A DNA stretch of 55,058 nt from CAZPRW01 sp964577805 (GCA_964577805.1 CAZOAG010000005.1:1-55058), one strand, 5' to 3'; counted from the stretch's first letter, positions 27,155 through 36,509 are shown. A program made the numbers and translations. The notes: generated by a model from the sequence alone, not told the origin.

Positions 27155-28701
27155 TGCACCGCCACTTTACCATTTGCCTGCAACCATTCTTTCGCCATGA
27201 CATGCAATTGTTCTTCATCAGAATCTTCCAATTTATTCTTAATTGCTATGCCATCCATCAATGATTTGGCGTGTATCTCTGCATATTCTTCTAATGTTAC
27301 TGCTGCTTCTGATACTTTTTCAACAGGTATGCTGTCAAAATATCCATTTTTCATCGCCCATAGTAACATTATTTGTACTTCTACTGACTTAGGATGTAAT
27401 GTAGGTTGTTTAAATAATTCTACTATTCGGGCTCCACGTGCTAATTTCTGTTTTGTTTTCTCGTCCAGATCAGAACCAAATTGTGCAAAAGCAGATAATT
27501 CATAATATTGACCAAGTTCCAATTTTATTTGACCAGCGACTTGCTTAAATCCCTTTACTTGTGCTGCAGATCCTACACGAGAGACCGATATTCCGACAGA
27601 TATTGCAGGGCGCACTCCTCGATTGAACAGATCCGTATCGAGGAATATTTGCCCATCTGTTATAGAAATTACATTCGTCGGAATATATGCTGAGACATCA
27701 CCCGCTTGTGTTTCAATAAATGGCAATGCTGTCAACGACCCACCACCATGTTCCTCACTTAATCGTGCTGCACGTTCCAATAATCGAGAATGCAAATAGA
27801 AAACATCTCCTGGAAATGCTTCACGACCAGCAGGACGTTTCAATACCAATGAAATTTGACGATATGCTACCGCATGTTTCGATAAGTCATCATATACAAT
27901 TAATGCATCCATCCCATTTTGCATGAACCATTCACCCATTGCACATCCTGCGTACGGGGCAATATATTGATTCGATGCACTAGTCGATGCAGGTGCTGAC
28001 ACGACGATAGTATATGGCATAGCGTTATGTTCTTCCAGTGTCTGTATCGTACGTGCGATAGTAGAATTTTTTTGTCCAATCGCGACATATATCGAATAAA
28101 CCGGTCGGAAATTCGGATCACCACTGGCTATTCCTTTACGATTAATATTTGCTTGATTTATTATTGTATCAATCGCAATGGCACCCTTTCCTGTTGCACG
28201 ATCCCCAATTATCAATTCACGCTGCCCACGTCCAATCGGGATCATAGAATCTATTGCTAAAATACCAGTCTGCAGCGGCTGATTAACTGACTGACGCGGC
28301 ATGATACCAGGAGCAACGCGCTCCACTGGAAAATAATCCTCACACTCAATGTTGCCCTTACCGTCCAATGGTTTTCCAATGGCATCAACAACCCGCCCTA
28401 AAAGATTCATTCCAACTGGGACTGACAATAATCTTCCAGTAGTGCGAGCTTCATCTCCTACTTTCAATCGTGAAGAATCTCCTAAAAAAACAACACCGAC
28501 TTCATCCTCTTCAATGTTCAATGCAATCCCAAAAACATCATTCGGAAATGCTATCATTTCATTATACATCGCTTGTGACAGCCCACTAACACGAGCTACC
28601 CCATCCGCCAATGTCAAAATTTTTCCAATATTTTTCTTTTCTGGACGACAAGATAATTTTGCAATCTCATCACGTATTTCATTTAAAATTTTCTCAGACA
28701 T
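27151..28701 (-). CDS. atpA: ATP synthase F1 alpha subunit with altered P-loop
   Basis: The 516-residue non-catalytic nucleotide-binding subunit of F1. I start at MSEKILNEIRDE (28701), the usual family N-terminus; a further in-frame ATG at 28743 gives 14 residues of no family resemblance. The core motifs DALIVYDDLSKHAVAYRQ and SVGISVSRVGSAAQVK (with the arginine finger) are intact. The P-loop reads GDRATGKGA where nearly all relatives have GDRQTGKTA, so the Mg-coordinating Thr (E. coli alpha T176) is Gly. I checked this codon (GGT) in the DNA. atpH is not next upstream, where a divergent gene begins. Confidence 0.96.
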   Translation of the reverse strand: MSEKILNEIRDEIAKLSCRPEKKNIGKILTLADGVARVSGLSQAMYNEMIAFPNDVFGIALNIEEDEVGVVFLGDSSRLKVGDEARTTGRLLSVPVGMNLLGRVVDAIGKPLDGKGNIECEDYFPVERVAPGIMPRQSVNQPLQTGILAIDSMIPIGRGQRELIIGDRATGKGAIAIDTIINQANINRKGIASGDPNFRPVYSIYVAIGQKNSTIARTIQTLEEHNAMPYTIVVSAPASTSASNQYIAPYAGCAMGEWFMQNGMDALIVYDDLSKHAVAYRQISLVLKRPAGREAFPGDVFYLHSRLLERAARLSEEHGGGSLTALPFIETQAGDVSAYIPTNVISITDGQIFLDTDLFNRGVRPAISVGISVSRVGSAAQVKGFKQVAGQIKLELGQYYELSAFAQFGSDLDEKTKQKLARGARIVELFKQPTLHPKSVEVQIMLLWAMKNGYFDSIPVEKVSEAAVTLEEYAEIHAKSLMDGIAIKNKLEDSDEEQLHVMAKEWLQANGKVAVQ

Positions 28702-28854
28702 CTCTATGCCGACGCATTCTGAAAAATTCGAAAAAAAATACAATAATAAATCATGGAAGAAACATTTTCTATGTGATGAAAAATGTTTTAACAGTTTGTT
28801 GATAAAATGTTTTTATGTTGACACATTTGACATTTCTAACTAAAATGCCAACAC

Positions 28855-30798
28855 ATGGAAGGTAGCAAAGTAAATGACGTGCGCAGATGCAATCCGGGCA
28901 GTCCTATGCAAAGGACTTCTAGTATAACGCCAACGTCGCAAACAATGAATCAACCTACTAACAAGACACAAAAACATAATTTGCACATGAGACGCGCAAG
29001 CACAGATAAAGTTCTCGGCGAACACGATGCCAAAGCAATATCATGTATGGGAAGCACTGTAAAGAAATGCGTAACATCGAATGATGGAGCAATAGCAACA
29101 AAAGCATCGCCAAACACAGACCACATATCCAAGATTTTTCCGATTAAGAAAGAACAGGCCCAAGCAATCCACGCGGAATTTATTGAAAATTTGGAAACAG
29201 CCAAAAAGAAAATCAAAACGTATCACGACGATCTGCAGCCAAAAATCAAAGAGTACGAAAAACAGCTTGAAGAAGTAATGACAAATTACAATCTTTCGGA
29301 TCAAGCCAAAGAAGATTTGAGGAACAAATTCCACAGTTACTTCAACAGTTCTATTAATGCCGACGAGTTAGACGCAATATATAAGGAAAATAGCATAAAT
29401 CAATCACAACAAACTCAAATTGACACTATAATCACGAAAGCACAGATTCTACTTCCAAACGCAGGAATATCATCTACACAAGATTATCAAGACGAAATAT
29501 TAGAGTGTGATATGATCAAAACAAAATTGAATATGTTTTGCAATAATATGATCGGAGGGGTACAAGACCTTACACCGGAAATTATCAAATCAAATCCTAT
29601 TGATGCCATACAACGAATAATCCAATCTTGCGAAAAATATGACAATACCTATGTCGATCAACCAGCATTAGAATTTGTAGAAAAATTTTCTCTAAAGATG
29701 GTTTTTAACGCCAGATTTGACACAAGCGAAAGTAATCCACACAAGGAATTAACTGACAAGGTTCACGAAGGCAATATGTTTTTAGGCTATGAATATTCTG
29801 CGATAGAAACTTTAATTGCTAAGATCATCTCTAGCACAACCAACATCGATACAGAGACAATAACTGCCAATATTGAGCAATACAAAAAAAATTTATCCGG
29901 CCAAAAGCTCGGAGCTGCACAATATGGTACCACAGGTGGATTACGCGGACGCATTGATTTAAGAAAAACCAATAATCCCTCAACTCAACTGCCGCCATTT
30001 CCGCAAGGCGACAGCCTTGAATTTGTCACAAATCAATCATTTGCTTTAACATCCGATCAAAAAGGCTACAAGCCAGACGACTACAAACAACTATCGCAAA
30101 AAGCAACTGGACTGAACGAACAACAGTACGGTAATCTTTTTAATCCAAACATTACACGCACAGAAAAAAGCCGCTATAGAACATGCGCTACTGCAGAAAG
30201 TGTCCCGCCATATTTGATGGACATAATCAATAATCCAAAATTAGTGCGCGAAGGGATGGACAATGATCAGATAGACAGTTTCAAACAACAGTTATTAAAT
30301 AATTTGGATCATACGACCACAAAAGATTATAAAATTTTCAAGAGCTGCATCGATACATCAAGTGCCCAATGGACAGCCAAACCATCTTTCGCAGCCAGCA
30401 TGATAAACAACGGTATACGAACCGTATGTTCATGCTCTGGAACAACAACAGTTATAGCAGGGCAACTATTAAAACACATGGAACTTGCGAAAGAAAACCG
30501 TGACGGAATTTTGAACAGTTTGTACAATTTGTCAAAGAGCAGTGAGTCTGACACAAAACCAACATTAGATACAAACTTGGTAAAATTAATTAGCTCAATT
30601 TCATTATGCATGCAATTACAACAAGCACATTCTGCTGGTGAAGTGATAGCTGCTTTCTATCAAATGGCATGTTGCATTCAAGTACAACAACCTGGCATAG
30701 ATGATATGCTTAAAGGATTCGATAAAATTATGAAACTTTTTGCAAAATACCCAGAAGCATTTTTACAAATACCAGACGAAAAAACACATGATATCTAG
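28855..30798 (+). CDS. Large hypothetical protein, candidate secreted effector
   Basis: A 647-residue protein I do not recognise. Residues 1-90 are polar, basic and low-complexity (rich in Ser, Thr, Asn, Lys), with no signal peptide and no membrane helix. A charged coiled-coil-like stretch follows (about 95-150, KTYHDDLQPKIKEYEKQLEE). The middle is helical and Asn/Gln-rich. The C-terminal third holds a more conserved-looking segment with SCSGTTTVIAGQLLKHMELA and HSAGEVIAAFYQMACC. This disordered N-terminus plus helical body is common in type III or IV effectors of intracellular bacteria. The next gene is 53 nt away and equally unfamiliar. Effector status is inference. Confidence 0.7.
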   Translation: MEGSKVNDVRRCNPGSPMQRTSSITPTSQTMNQPTNKTQKHNLHMRRASTDKVLGEHDAKAISCMGSTVKKCVTSNDGAIATKASPNTDHISKIFPIKKEQAQAIHAEFIENLETAKKKIKTYHDDLQPKIKEYEKQLEEVMTNYNLSDQAKEDLRNKFHSYFNSSINADELDAIYKENSINQSQQTQIDTIITKAQILLPNAGISSTQDYQDEILECDMIKTKLNMFCNNMIGGVQDLTPEIIKSNPIDAIQRIIQSCEKYDNTYVDQPALEFVEKFSLKMVFNARFDTSESNPHKELTDKVHEGNMFLGYEYSAIETLIAKIISSTTNIDTETITANIEQYKKNLSGQKLGAAQYGTTGGLRGRIDLRKTNNPSTQLPPFPQGDSLEFVTNQSFALTSDQKGYKPDDYKQLSQKATGLNEQQYGNLFNPNITRTEKSRYRTCATAESVPPYLMDIINNPKLVREGMDNDQIDSFKQQLLNNLDHTTTKDYKIFKSCIDTSSAQWTAKPSFAASMINNGIRTVCSCSGTTTVIAGQLLKHMELAKENRDGILNSLYNLSKSSESDTKPTLDTNLVKLISSISLCMQLQQAHSAGEVIAAFYQMACCIQVQQPGIDDMLKGFDKIMKLFAKYPEAFLQIPDEKTHDI

Positions 30799-30851
30799 GT
30801 ATATCATGAAAAGTCTTGAGAAAAACAATAAAAACAAAAAAGGACGACGGT

Positions 30852-31364
30852 ATGGATATTAACTCGCTTAACACTCAACTAACACAACTGAATTCGATGA
30901 ACGACGTTTCTTGTATAATGCGCGGACGCACAATAATAAATGAGCTATCAACAAATATTCGGTCAGCGAATGCTGAAGACATGAAATCGATAATGACTTG
31001 CTGTGACAAAATATTACAAAAATCACTGTGTAAACGTGGTAATTTATTTCAAGTGATGTCGTTTTTTTCGGCTACTGCACCAAAGTTCATAGTATTTCTA
31101 GAAGAACTGTTAAAAAAAGACGTGCCTTTAGCGGTGTGTAATATATTGTTATATCAAGGCAATGATATTGGCTCTGAACCTGCTGGGTACACATTAGCAC
31201 ATGGAGAATACCGCGATCGATTTTTTGAAAAAATAATAAACAAATTGCCAGAAGACCTCGCTAAAAACTTACGAAACGCTGCTTTTGTGATATACTTAGA
31301 CGAAGCCCGAACAGAAGCAGTAGAATACGATCTTTTGGGCGATGGCGTCCGCTATTTGCTGTAA
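30852..31364 (+). CDS. Hypothetical protein paired with the upstream candidate effector
   Basis: A 170-residue, largely helical protein with no named family. I choose the ATG at 30852 because AAAGGA lies 7 nt upstream; the frame could be read from a TTG 36 nt earlier, but without support. The segment LLKKDVPLAVCNILLYQGND followed by PAGYTLAHGEYRDRFFEKII has a loose resemblance to helix-loop-helix repeat proteins of ankyrin type, too weak to name. It may be a chaperone, a partner or a second effector for the 647-residue neighbour. Confidence 0.65.
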   Translation: MDINSLNTQLTQLNSMNDVSCIMRGRTIINELSTNIRSANAEDMKSIMTCCDKILQKSLCKRGNLFQVMSFFSATAPKFIVFLEELLKKDVPLAVCNILLYQGNDIGSEPAGYTLAHGEYRDRFFEKIINKLPEDLAKNLRNAAFVIYLDEARTEAVEYDLLGDGVRYLL

Positions 31365-31381
31365 AAACATTGATGTATCCT

Positions 31382-31434
31382 CCAGATTAATGATGATAAT
31401 TTTCGTCACTGATCTGGTTGGTTGTGGCTTTTTT
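31382..31434. terminator. Possible terminator between convergent genes
   Basis: CCAGAT (31382-31387) pairs with ATCTGG (31412-31417), with partial inner pairing, and six T occur near 31430. It lies between the effector-like pair (plus) and the solute-binding protein gene (minus), where transcripts must end. Confidence 0.35.
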
Positions 31435-31525
31435 AAATCTATTAAATTCGTGTTGCGAAGCATCTTTCACTTTCAGACTCGGGTTACTATGCAAGTAACT
31501 TTAATATTAAACAAACCTCAATCAT

Positions 31526-33181
31526 TTACTCCCCATCTGCTACTTGTTTAGCATGCAAATATTGTTTGCGGAACTTTTCACTGACAACTCCTTGATGTTT
31601 CAATGATGGCAATAATTCATTACCTTTCTTTATCGCACAATATCCATTTTTTATATTATCATATGATAATTCTGGCATGTCCGATAGAATGGCATAGGCA
31701 GCATCTGCTGCTTCATGTCGGCCCTGTTCATGTGCACGAATGATCGCACCCATTGCATCAGACAACTCCGCACTGGAATTTAAAAATGCCAACCGAATGA
31801 CCGCACCAATAGAATTAAACACAGGGTTCGTCCATTCTTCATGCGACATAAAATCTTTGGCAGATTTATACGGATTAATCGTAGCGTCACATCGACAATC
31901 ATCATATTGTTCTTGATATATCGTCTTCAAAATCGGCATACGCCGCATTGTTGTCTTTTTAGGACCACCTTCTTCACCTACCTTAAAATCCAACAATTTT
32001 TGACCATCTAACGACAATACAAACTCTATAAATAATTTTGCCAATTCAGGGTGTGGTGCACCACGGAAAACACCAATTGGATCTGGAGAAGGCGCCCCAC
32101 CGCCAACTGGCATAACAAACTTAAACCGTTTGCTGCCGCTACGTTCTTCTAAATGTTTCGCTTCAGCGAATCCATAAAAATCTACTGATATCCCTACTAT
32201 ACAATTCCCAGCAGAAACATCAACAATAGGACGTGTGGCAGATTCTGTAAAATAGCGTCCATTCGCAACAATACGTTGTATTAATTGCAGACCATTTAAC
32301 CATCCTTGCGAAATTGCAAGATGTTCATCTTCTTCGGACAATGTCATAACCCCACGTTCCAACAACAACTTATCATACGCCATTTGCATCTGCTGCTGTA
32401 TCAACATTACAAATGCTTTTTGTGTAGAACTGCTCTTCGTCGGGTCAACGATTGCTAATTTTTTATAAAATTCTGGACGTCCAATATCCATCCATGTTTG
32501 TGGAATAATACCAATACCATCCTCCTTCAATGCATCAATATTATAAATAATTCCAAATGCTGAAAGAGATCCTCCAAACCATCGTCCTTGCTCATCCCAT
32601 AATCGTTCACCGGATAAAGTTGCAGGAATGGTATCATCACCAAACATTTCAGGATGTTCTTGTAAGACATCACATGTGACTAAATTTCCACGTGCTGCTT
32701 GAGAAATAAATTCATAAACACCACCTCCAAAATAAACATCCATACCACAAGTGACATCAGAATCAAAAAATGATTGCACAACTGAACGTTGTAATCCATC
32801 CTCACTGGCCACATGCGATTCATTTCTTGCATTGAAACATGATGCTACTTTTGATGACCATTCTTTATGCAAATCCTGTTCCCAAAACAATCGATAATTG
32901 TTAGAATACATCGACTCAATATATCGTGCGGCATCACGGCCACCTCCTTGATATCGCCAGTCGACGTAAACATCCTTCCCTGTCCTTTTTTTATACCACT
33001 CTTGAAACCCTAGAGCATATTCTCGTCGTAATGCTTCATTATGTGCTGTCAGTACAACTACCGTATCAACTCCAGTAACCGGGACAACGCCATTCCCCTT
33101 TTCACGGAAAATAAATGGCGCGCCAACAACAATCAATATCAACGCAACAATGGTGATTTTTTTTGCATCTAACATCATCAT
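31526..33181 (-). CDS. Membrane-anchored ABC solute-binding protein
   Basis: A 551-residue extracellular solute-binding protein of the iron(III)/spermidine type superfamily. An uncleaved-looking N-terminal hydrophobic segment (about 8-25, KITIVALILIVVGAPFIF) has no lipobox cysteine. The body has typical landmarks: VVVLTAHNEALRREYALGF, GGSLSAFGIIYNIDAL, WMDIGRPEFYKKLAIVDPT, and PDPIGVFRGAPHPELAKLFI with LDGQKLLDF. It starts inside the ABC ATPase stop (ATGA overlap), so binding protein and ATPase are made together. The ligand is uncertain; ferric iron is suggested by the ATPase type. No permease gene is adjacent. Confidence 0.82.
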   Translation of the reverse strand: MMMLDAKKITIVALILIVVGAPFIFREKGNGVVPVTGVDTVVVLTAHNEALRREYALGFQEWYKKRTGKDVYVDWRYQGGGRDAARYIESMYSNNYRLFWEQDLHKEWSSKVASCFNARNESHVASEDGLQRSVVQSFFDSDVTCGMDVYFGGGVYEFISQAARGNLVTCDVLQEHPEMFGDDTIPATLSGERLWDEQGRWFGGSLSAFGIIYNIDALKEDGIGIIPQTWMDIGRPEFYKKLAIVDPTKSSSTQKAFVMLIQQQMQMAYDKLLLERGVMTLSEEDEHLAISQGWLNGLQLIQRIVANGRYFTESATRPIVDVSAGNCIVGISVDFYGFAEAKHLEERSGSKRFKFVMPVGGGAPSPDPIGVFRGAPHPELAKLFIEFVLSLDGQKLLDFKVGEEGGPKKTTMRRMPILKTIYQEQYDDCRCDATINPYKSAKDFMSHEEWTNPVFNSIGAVIRLAFLNSSAELSDAMGAIIRAHEQGRHEAADAAYAILSDMPELSYDNIKNGYCAIKKGNELLPSLKHQGVVSEKFRKQYLHAKQVADGE

Positions 33182-34248
33182 GCCCCAAGTATTACAACAT
33201 CATTATGTTCAACATGAGCGTAAATTGTCTTGTTCTGAACATCTCCAAAATGCCGCGGGTTCAATTCTGATATTCGCAATATTACATCATTCCTCTCAAA
33301 TTCATAATGTGCCACCTCTCCAAAATATGTCACATTACCAATAACTCCCTCTATACTGTTTTCTCCGACTGGAAAATCTGTCAATTGCAAACATTCTGGC
33401 CGTATGGAAATCGCTACCCGCTGTCCTGGTTTTGGATCTCGCAATAACGATGTAAGAATACCACGGAAATTACCAATAGTAGTGCGTACAATCGCCTCAC
33501 CTGACCCTACTTGTACAATAACACCATGTAAAATATTCGTCTCCCCGACAAACTCAGCTGTAAATCTAGTATTTGGTGTTTTGTATAATTGAACCGGTGT
33601 TCCGATCTGATTAATTTTTCCTTTCGAGAAAACTGCTATCCTATCAGCTATTGATAACGCTTCTTTTTGGTCATGCGTGACATAAACTGTCGTCAATTTA
33701 TGTTCTTTACAAATTTTTCGTATTTCACACCGCATATCATTTCGCAATTGAGCATCTAAATTCGACAACGGCTCATCTAACAATAAACATCGCGGACGAA
33801 CGACCAATGCACGTGCCAATGCTACACGTTGTTGCTGACCACCTGATAATTCATTTGGCTTACGTGTGGCATAACCGTCTAATTGCACCTTGGCCAAAAT
33901 GTCCATGACCATATCTTTTATTTTGGACTTTGGAAACTTATTATTTTCCAATCCAAAAGCAACATTCTGGAACACTGTCATATGCGGCCATAACGCATAA
34001 TTTTGGAACACCATACCGACCTTCCGTTTATGCGGCGGCAGCGTCGTAACATTGTGTTTTCCAAAAACAATTTCACCAGAAGTTGGTGTATAAAACCCAG
34101 CAATAGAACGTAACAATGTTGTCTTTCCACATCCACTTGGGCCAAGCAAAAAAAATAATTCTCCGCTCTTTACATATAAATTTATATTATCAAGTGCGAC
34201 GGTAGTACCAAAACACTTCGTAAGGTTTTGAATCCTTATATCAGTCAT
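33178..34248 (-). CDS. ABC transporter ATPase, FbpC/PotA-like
   Basis: A 356-residue importer ATPase. Walker A GPSGCGKTTLLRSI, Q-loop MVFQNYALWPH, signature LSGGQQQRVALARAL, Walker B CLLLDEPLSNLD and the switch histidine in TVYVTHDQKEAL are all present. A C-terminal TOBE-like domain (about 240-356; AISIRPECLQLTD) follows. This resembles the iron(III)/spermidine importer family. I start at MTDIRIQNLTKCFG (34248), preceded by AGGTGA at 7 nt; a TTG seven codons upstream is unsupported. The gene heads a two-gene unit with the solute-binding protein; the membrane permease must be encoded elsewhere. Confidence 0.9.
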   Translation of the reverse strand: MTDIRIQNLTKCFGTTVALDNINLYVKSGELFFLLGPSGCGKTTLLRSIAGFYTPTSGEIVFGKHNVTTLPPHKRKVGMVFQNYALWPHMTVFQNVAFGLENNKFPKSKIKDMVMDILAKVQLDGYATRKPNELSGGQQQRVALARALVVRPRCLLLDEPLSNLDAQLRNDMRCEIRKICKEHKLTTVYVTHDQKEALSIADRIAVFSKGKINQIGTPVQLYKTPNTRFTAEFVGETNILHGVIVQVGSGEAIVRTTIGNFRGILTSLLRDPKPGQRVAISIRPECLQLTDFPVGENSIEGVIGNVTYFGEVAHYEFERNDVILRISELNPRHFGDVQNKTIYAHVEHNDVVILGA

Positions 34249-34883
34249 CAATGCATCACCTAGTTGCAATTATTATATGTATTGTCAAAAAAAAAGTTTT
34301 TTATTTTCGCAGCACCCAACCCAGATCAAAACCTCTAACGAATGCCACTCACACCGACAATATACACAAACATCATCTAACACACTCCAAAAACACTGAA
34401 AAATCTTAATGAAGTAATCTGGGAACACCAATGCATCTTAAGAACGATAACTGTTTTATCATATACAAAATATTAGAGTTGTTCGAAATTTTTGACCTCG
34501 CTTCCCCGGCGAGTTCGATTATCCCTGGTGAGTTCGATTATCCCTGGTGAGTTCGATTATCCCTGGTGAGTTCGATTATCCNNNNNNNNNNNNNNNNNNN
34601 NNNNNNNNNNNNNNNNNNNNNNNNNNNNNNNNNNNNNNNNNNNNNNNNNNNNNNNNNNNNNNNNNNNNNNNNNNNNNNNNNGAGTTCGATTATCCCCGGC
34701 GAGTTCGATTATCCCCGGCGAGTTCGATTATCCCCGGCGAGTTCGATTATCCCTGGTGAGTTGAACGTCTATAAAAAATTTTATGATACAACAACGAACG
34801 CAATGAGCAACATCTTGATCGATATAACAACAATATTTTTTCATTGAGAAAATCATTACACTTTACACAATGCTTTCGCCAGG
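34249..34883. other. Intergenic region with an assembly gap in tandem array 1
   Basis: About 630 nt between the divergent ABC ATPase and gspF-like genes. It contains AT-rich upstream DNA, a GC-rich tandem array with 100 N inside (34582-34681), and about 120 nt of AT-rich leader before the gspF-like gene. Frames that appear to cross the array are artefacts of the repeat and the N run. Confidence 0.6.
34504..34762. repeat. Tandem array 1, 19-bp unit GAGTTCGATTATCCCTGGT
   Basis: Unit starts at 34511, 34530, 34549 and 34568 precede a 100-N gap (34582-34681); units at 34682, 34701, 34720 and 34739 follow, then a partial GAGTT. Two unit types occur, ending CCCTGGT or CCCCGGC; the CCCCGGC type is seen in the first partial unit and directly after the gap. 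True copy number is unknown because the assembly breaks here. Confidence 0.95.
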
Positions 34884-36128
34884 ATGAAATTTTGTTATAA
34901 GGGCATGGGGATTAGTGGGATCATTTCATCAGAAATCGATGCTACCACCAAAAATGAAGCATTGTCAATACTGGTTTCAAAAGGGATACGAGTAATTTCA
35001 TTAGAGCCACAACAGAGCTTAAGTTCTCGCAGTTCAATACTGTCCGCTATAAATGGATTGTTGGGAAATAAAAAACAACAAAAAGTACAAATTACTACAA
35101 ATGTCTTACTAAAATTTTTTGAAAAATTGCACAAAATGACATCATGTGGGTTGACATTAGCAGATGCCATAGGGTCCATCAATAAACGTACTGGTGATGC
35201 TTCAGAACGAGAATTAACACGACAACTGCTTGACGATATTTCATCTGGCGAAACATTATCAAATGCCATAAAAAAATTTGGTGACAAAATCGACAGCAGT
35301 ATATACAGCATGACTTTAATCGGTGAATCTAGCGGGAATTTAGCAAATGTTATCGGTGATGTTGTGGTACTATTGCGTTCGCAAAATGAATTAAAGAAAA
35401 AAATGATATCTGCCGTAGCATATCCATCATTCATCATTTCATTAGCATTTGTAGTAATGTTATTGTTTTCTTTCATCATCATGCCACAAATGGAAGCATT
35501 CATAAAGGACCTAGGCGGTGAAATCCCAACATTAACACGTGTATTAAAGACCACTGCGAATGGGTTCGTTGCTGTATCTCCGATCATTGCAATAGTAATT
35601 GTCGCAGCAATAATTGCTATTCCCAAAATACGACGGACACAAATCGGACAGTATAAAATTGATAAATTGTTATTACAAATGCCGATAGCATCTACTATCT
35701 TGCCATTGTTTATGAGGACAAATCTGTCAAATTTATTGGCAACATTATTGGGCAATGGTGTTAACACGTCCGAAGCACTAACATTGGCAGAAACATCGAT
35801 CAATAACAAAATATTGTTAGGAAGATTCATGCAAGCAAAGGCTGATATTTTGGATGGGAAAAGTGTGTGCGAATCATTCGAAAAACATGGAATATTTGAT
35901 GGTGAAACATGCGATCTATTAGCAGTTGGTGAAAAAGTAGGAGATTTAGCATCAGCCTTTCGAGATGTTAATAGGATGTGCGATGACAATCTGAAAGCAG
36001 GATTGAAAAAAATGACAGTAACAGTATCCAGTGCTGCTATGTTTTTTGCATTTGCATTGATTGGATTACTAGCGTTTGGCATAGTACAATCGATGATGGG
36101 CGCAACAAATGCTGCTTCCATGCAATAA
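34884..36128 (+). CDS. Type II secretion/type IV pilus inner-membrane protein, GspF/PilC-like
   Basis: A 414-residue polytopic protein of the GspF family, the inner-membrane platform of type II secretion systems and type IV pili. Two repeats of the GspF domain are visible (about 68-190 and 270-395; FFEKLHKMTSCGLTLADAI and NLLATLLGNGVNTSEAL). The membrane helices are PSFIISLAFVVMLLFSFIIM, IAIVIVAAIIAIP and AAMFFAFALIGLLAFGIV. The N-terminal short domain (FCYKGMGISGIISSEIDA) is typical. No gspD, E, G or pilB lies nearby, so it functions with products from elsewhere or is a relic. A hairpin follows the stop. Confidence 0.88.
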   Translation: MKFCYKGMGISGIISSEIDATTKNEALSILVSKGIRVISLEPQQSLSSRSSILSAINGLLGNKKQQKVQITTNVLLKFFEKLHKMTSCGLTLADAIGSINKRTGDASERELTRQLLDDISSGETLSNAIKKFGDKIDSSIYSMTLIGESSGNLANVIGDVVVLLRSQNELKKKMISAVAYPSFIISLAFVVMLLFSFIIMPQMEAFIKDLGGEIPTLTRVLKTTANGFVAVSPIIAIVIVAAIIAIPKIRRTQIGQYKIDKLLLQMPIASTILPLFMRTNLSNLLATLLGNGVNTSEALTLAETSINNKILLGRFMQAKADILDGKSVCESFEKHGIFDGETCDLLAVGEKVGDLASAFRDVNRMCDDNLKAGLKKMTVTVSSAAMFFAFALIGLLAFGIVQSMMGATNAASMQ

Positions 36129-36509
36129 TTTTATTAAAAACACATTAGTATGAAATAACCTGGCTTGCATGAATTAATGTGGCCAGGATTTTATATTCAC
36201 AGAAAGTAATACATAGTCATGTATTCAATATCAAGACAAGCATCAAACAAATAATATTATTTTCTATTTAGAATGGCCGGCATCTGGCAATAATAAGCAT
36301 CCTTTAAGGATATCTTCATTAAATATTTGAACGCAATTATTATGCCACAATGGCTCTAATCATAGCATATCTTATGCCATCTGTTTTAACAAACTCACCA
36401 ATCTAATATCGTTTGGAGTGCACTTTTGTACTATCATGAATGCAACAAGAATAGTCATCAAAACAGTAATAACTTGACTGGCTTCACACAAATGCCACAT
36501 TCTGTTTAA
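36129..36509. other. Gene-free stretch after the gspF-like gene
   Basis: About 380 nt. It opens with a hairpin (36159-36187) and then holds only AT-rich sequence, presumably with the promoter of the pullulanase gene. I see no open frame with coding character. Confidence 0.45.
36159..36187 (+). terminator. Probable terminator of the gspF-like gene
   Basis: CCTGGC (36159-36164) and GCCAGG (36182-36187) form a 6-bp GC stem with some inner pairing, followed by ATTTTATATT. Position 30 nt after the stop supports a terminator. Confidence 0.45.

Noticed and set aside
30816..30851. TTG start 12 codons upstream for the 170-residue protein
   Set aside because: The ATG at 30852 has AAAGGA at 7 nt, while the TTG has no ribosome-binding site.
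34504..34762. CRISPR array
   Set aside because: Units of 19 bp are directly contiguous with no spacers, as are the other two arrays.
34547..34847. Reading frames running through array 1 and the N run
   Set aside because: Open only because the repeat lacks stops and N codons are undetermined; no start signal or family resemblance.
34895..36121. 408-codon minus-strand frame opposite the gspF-like gene
   Set aside because: Shadow of the GspF-like gene, whose two domains and membrane helices are clear on the plus strand.
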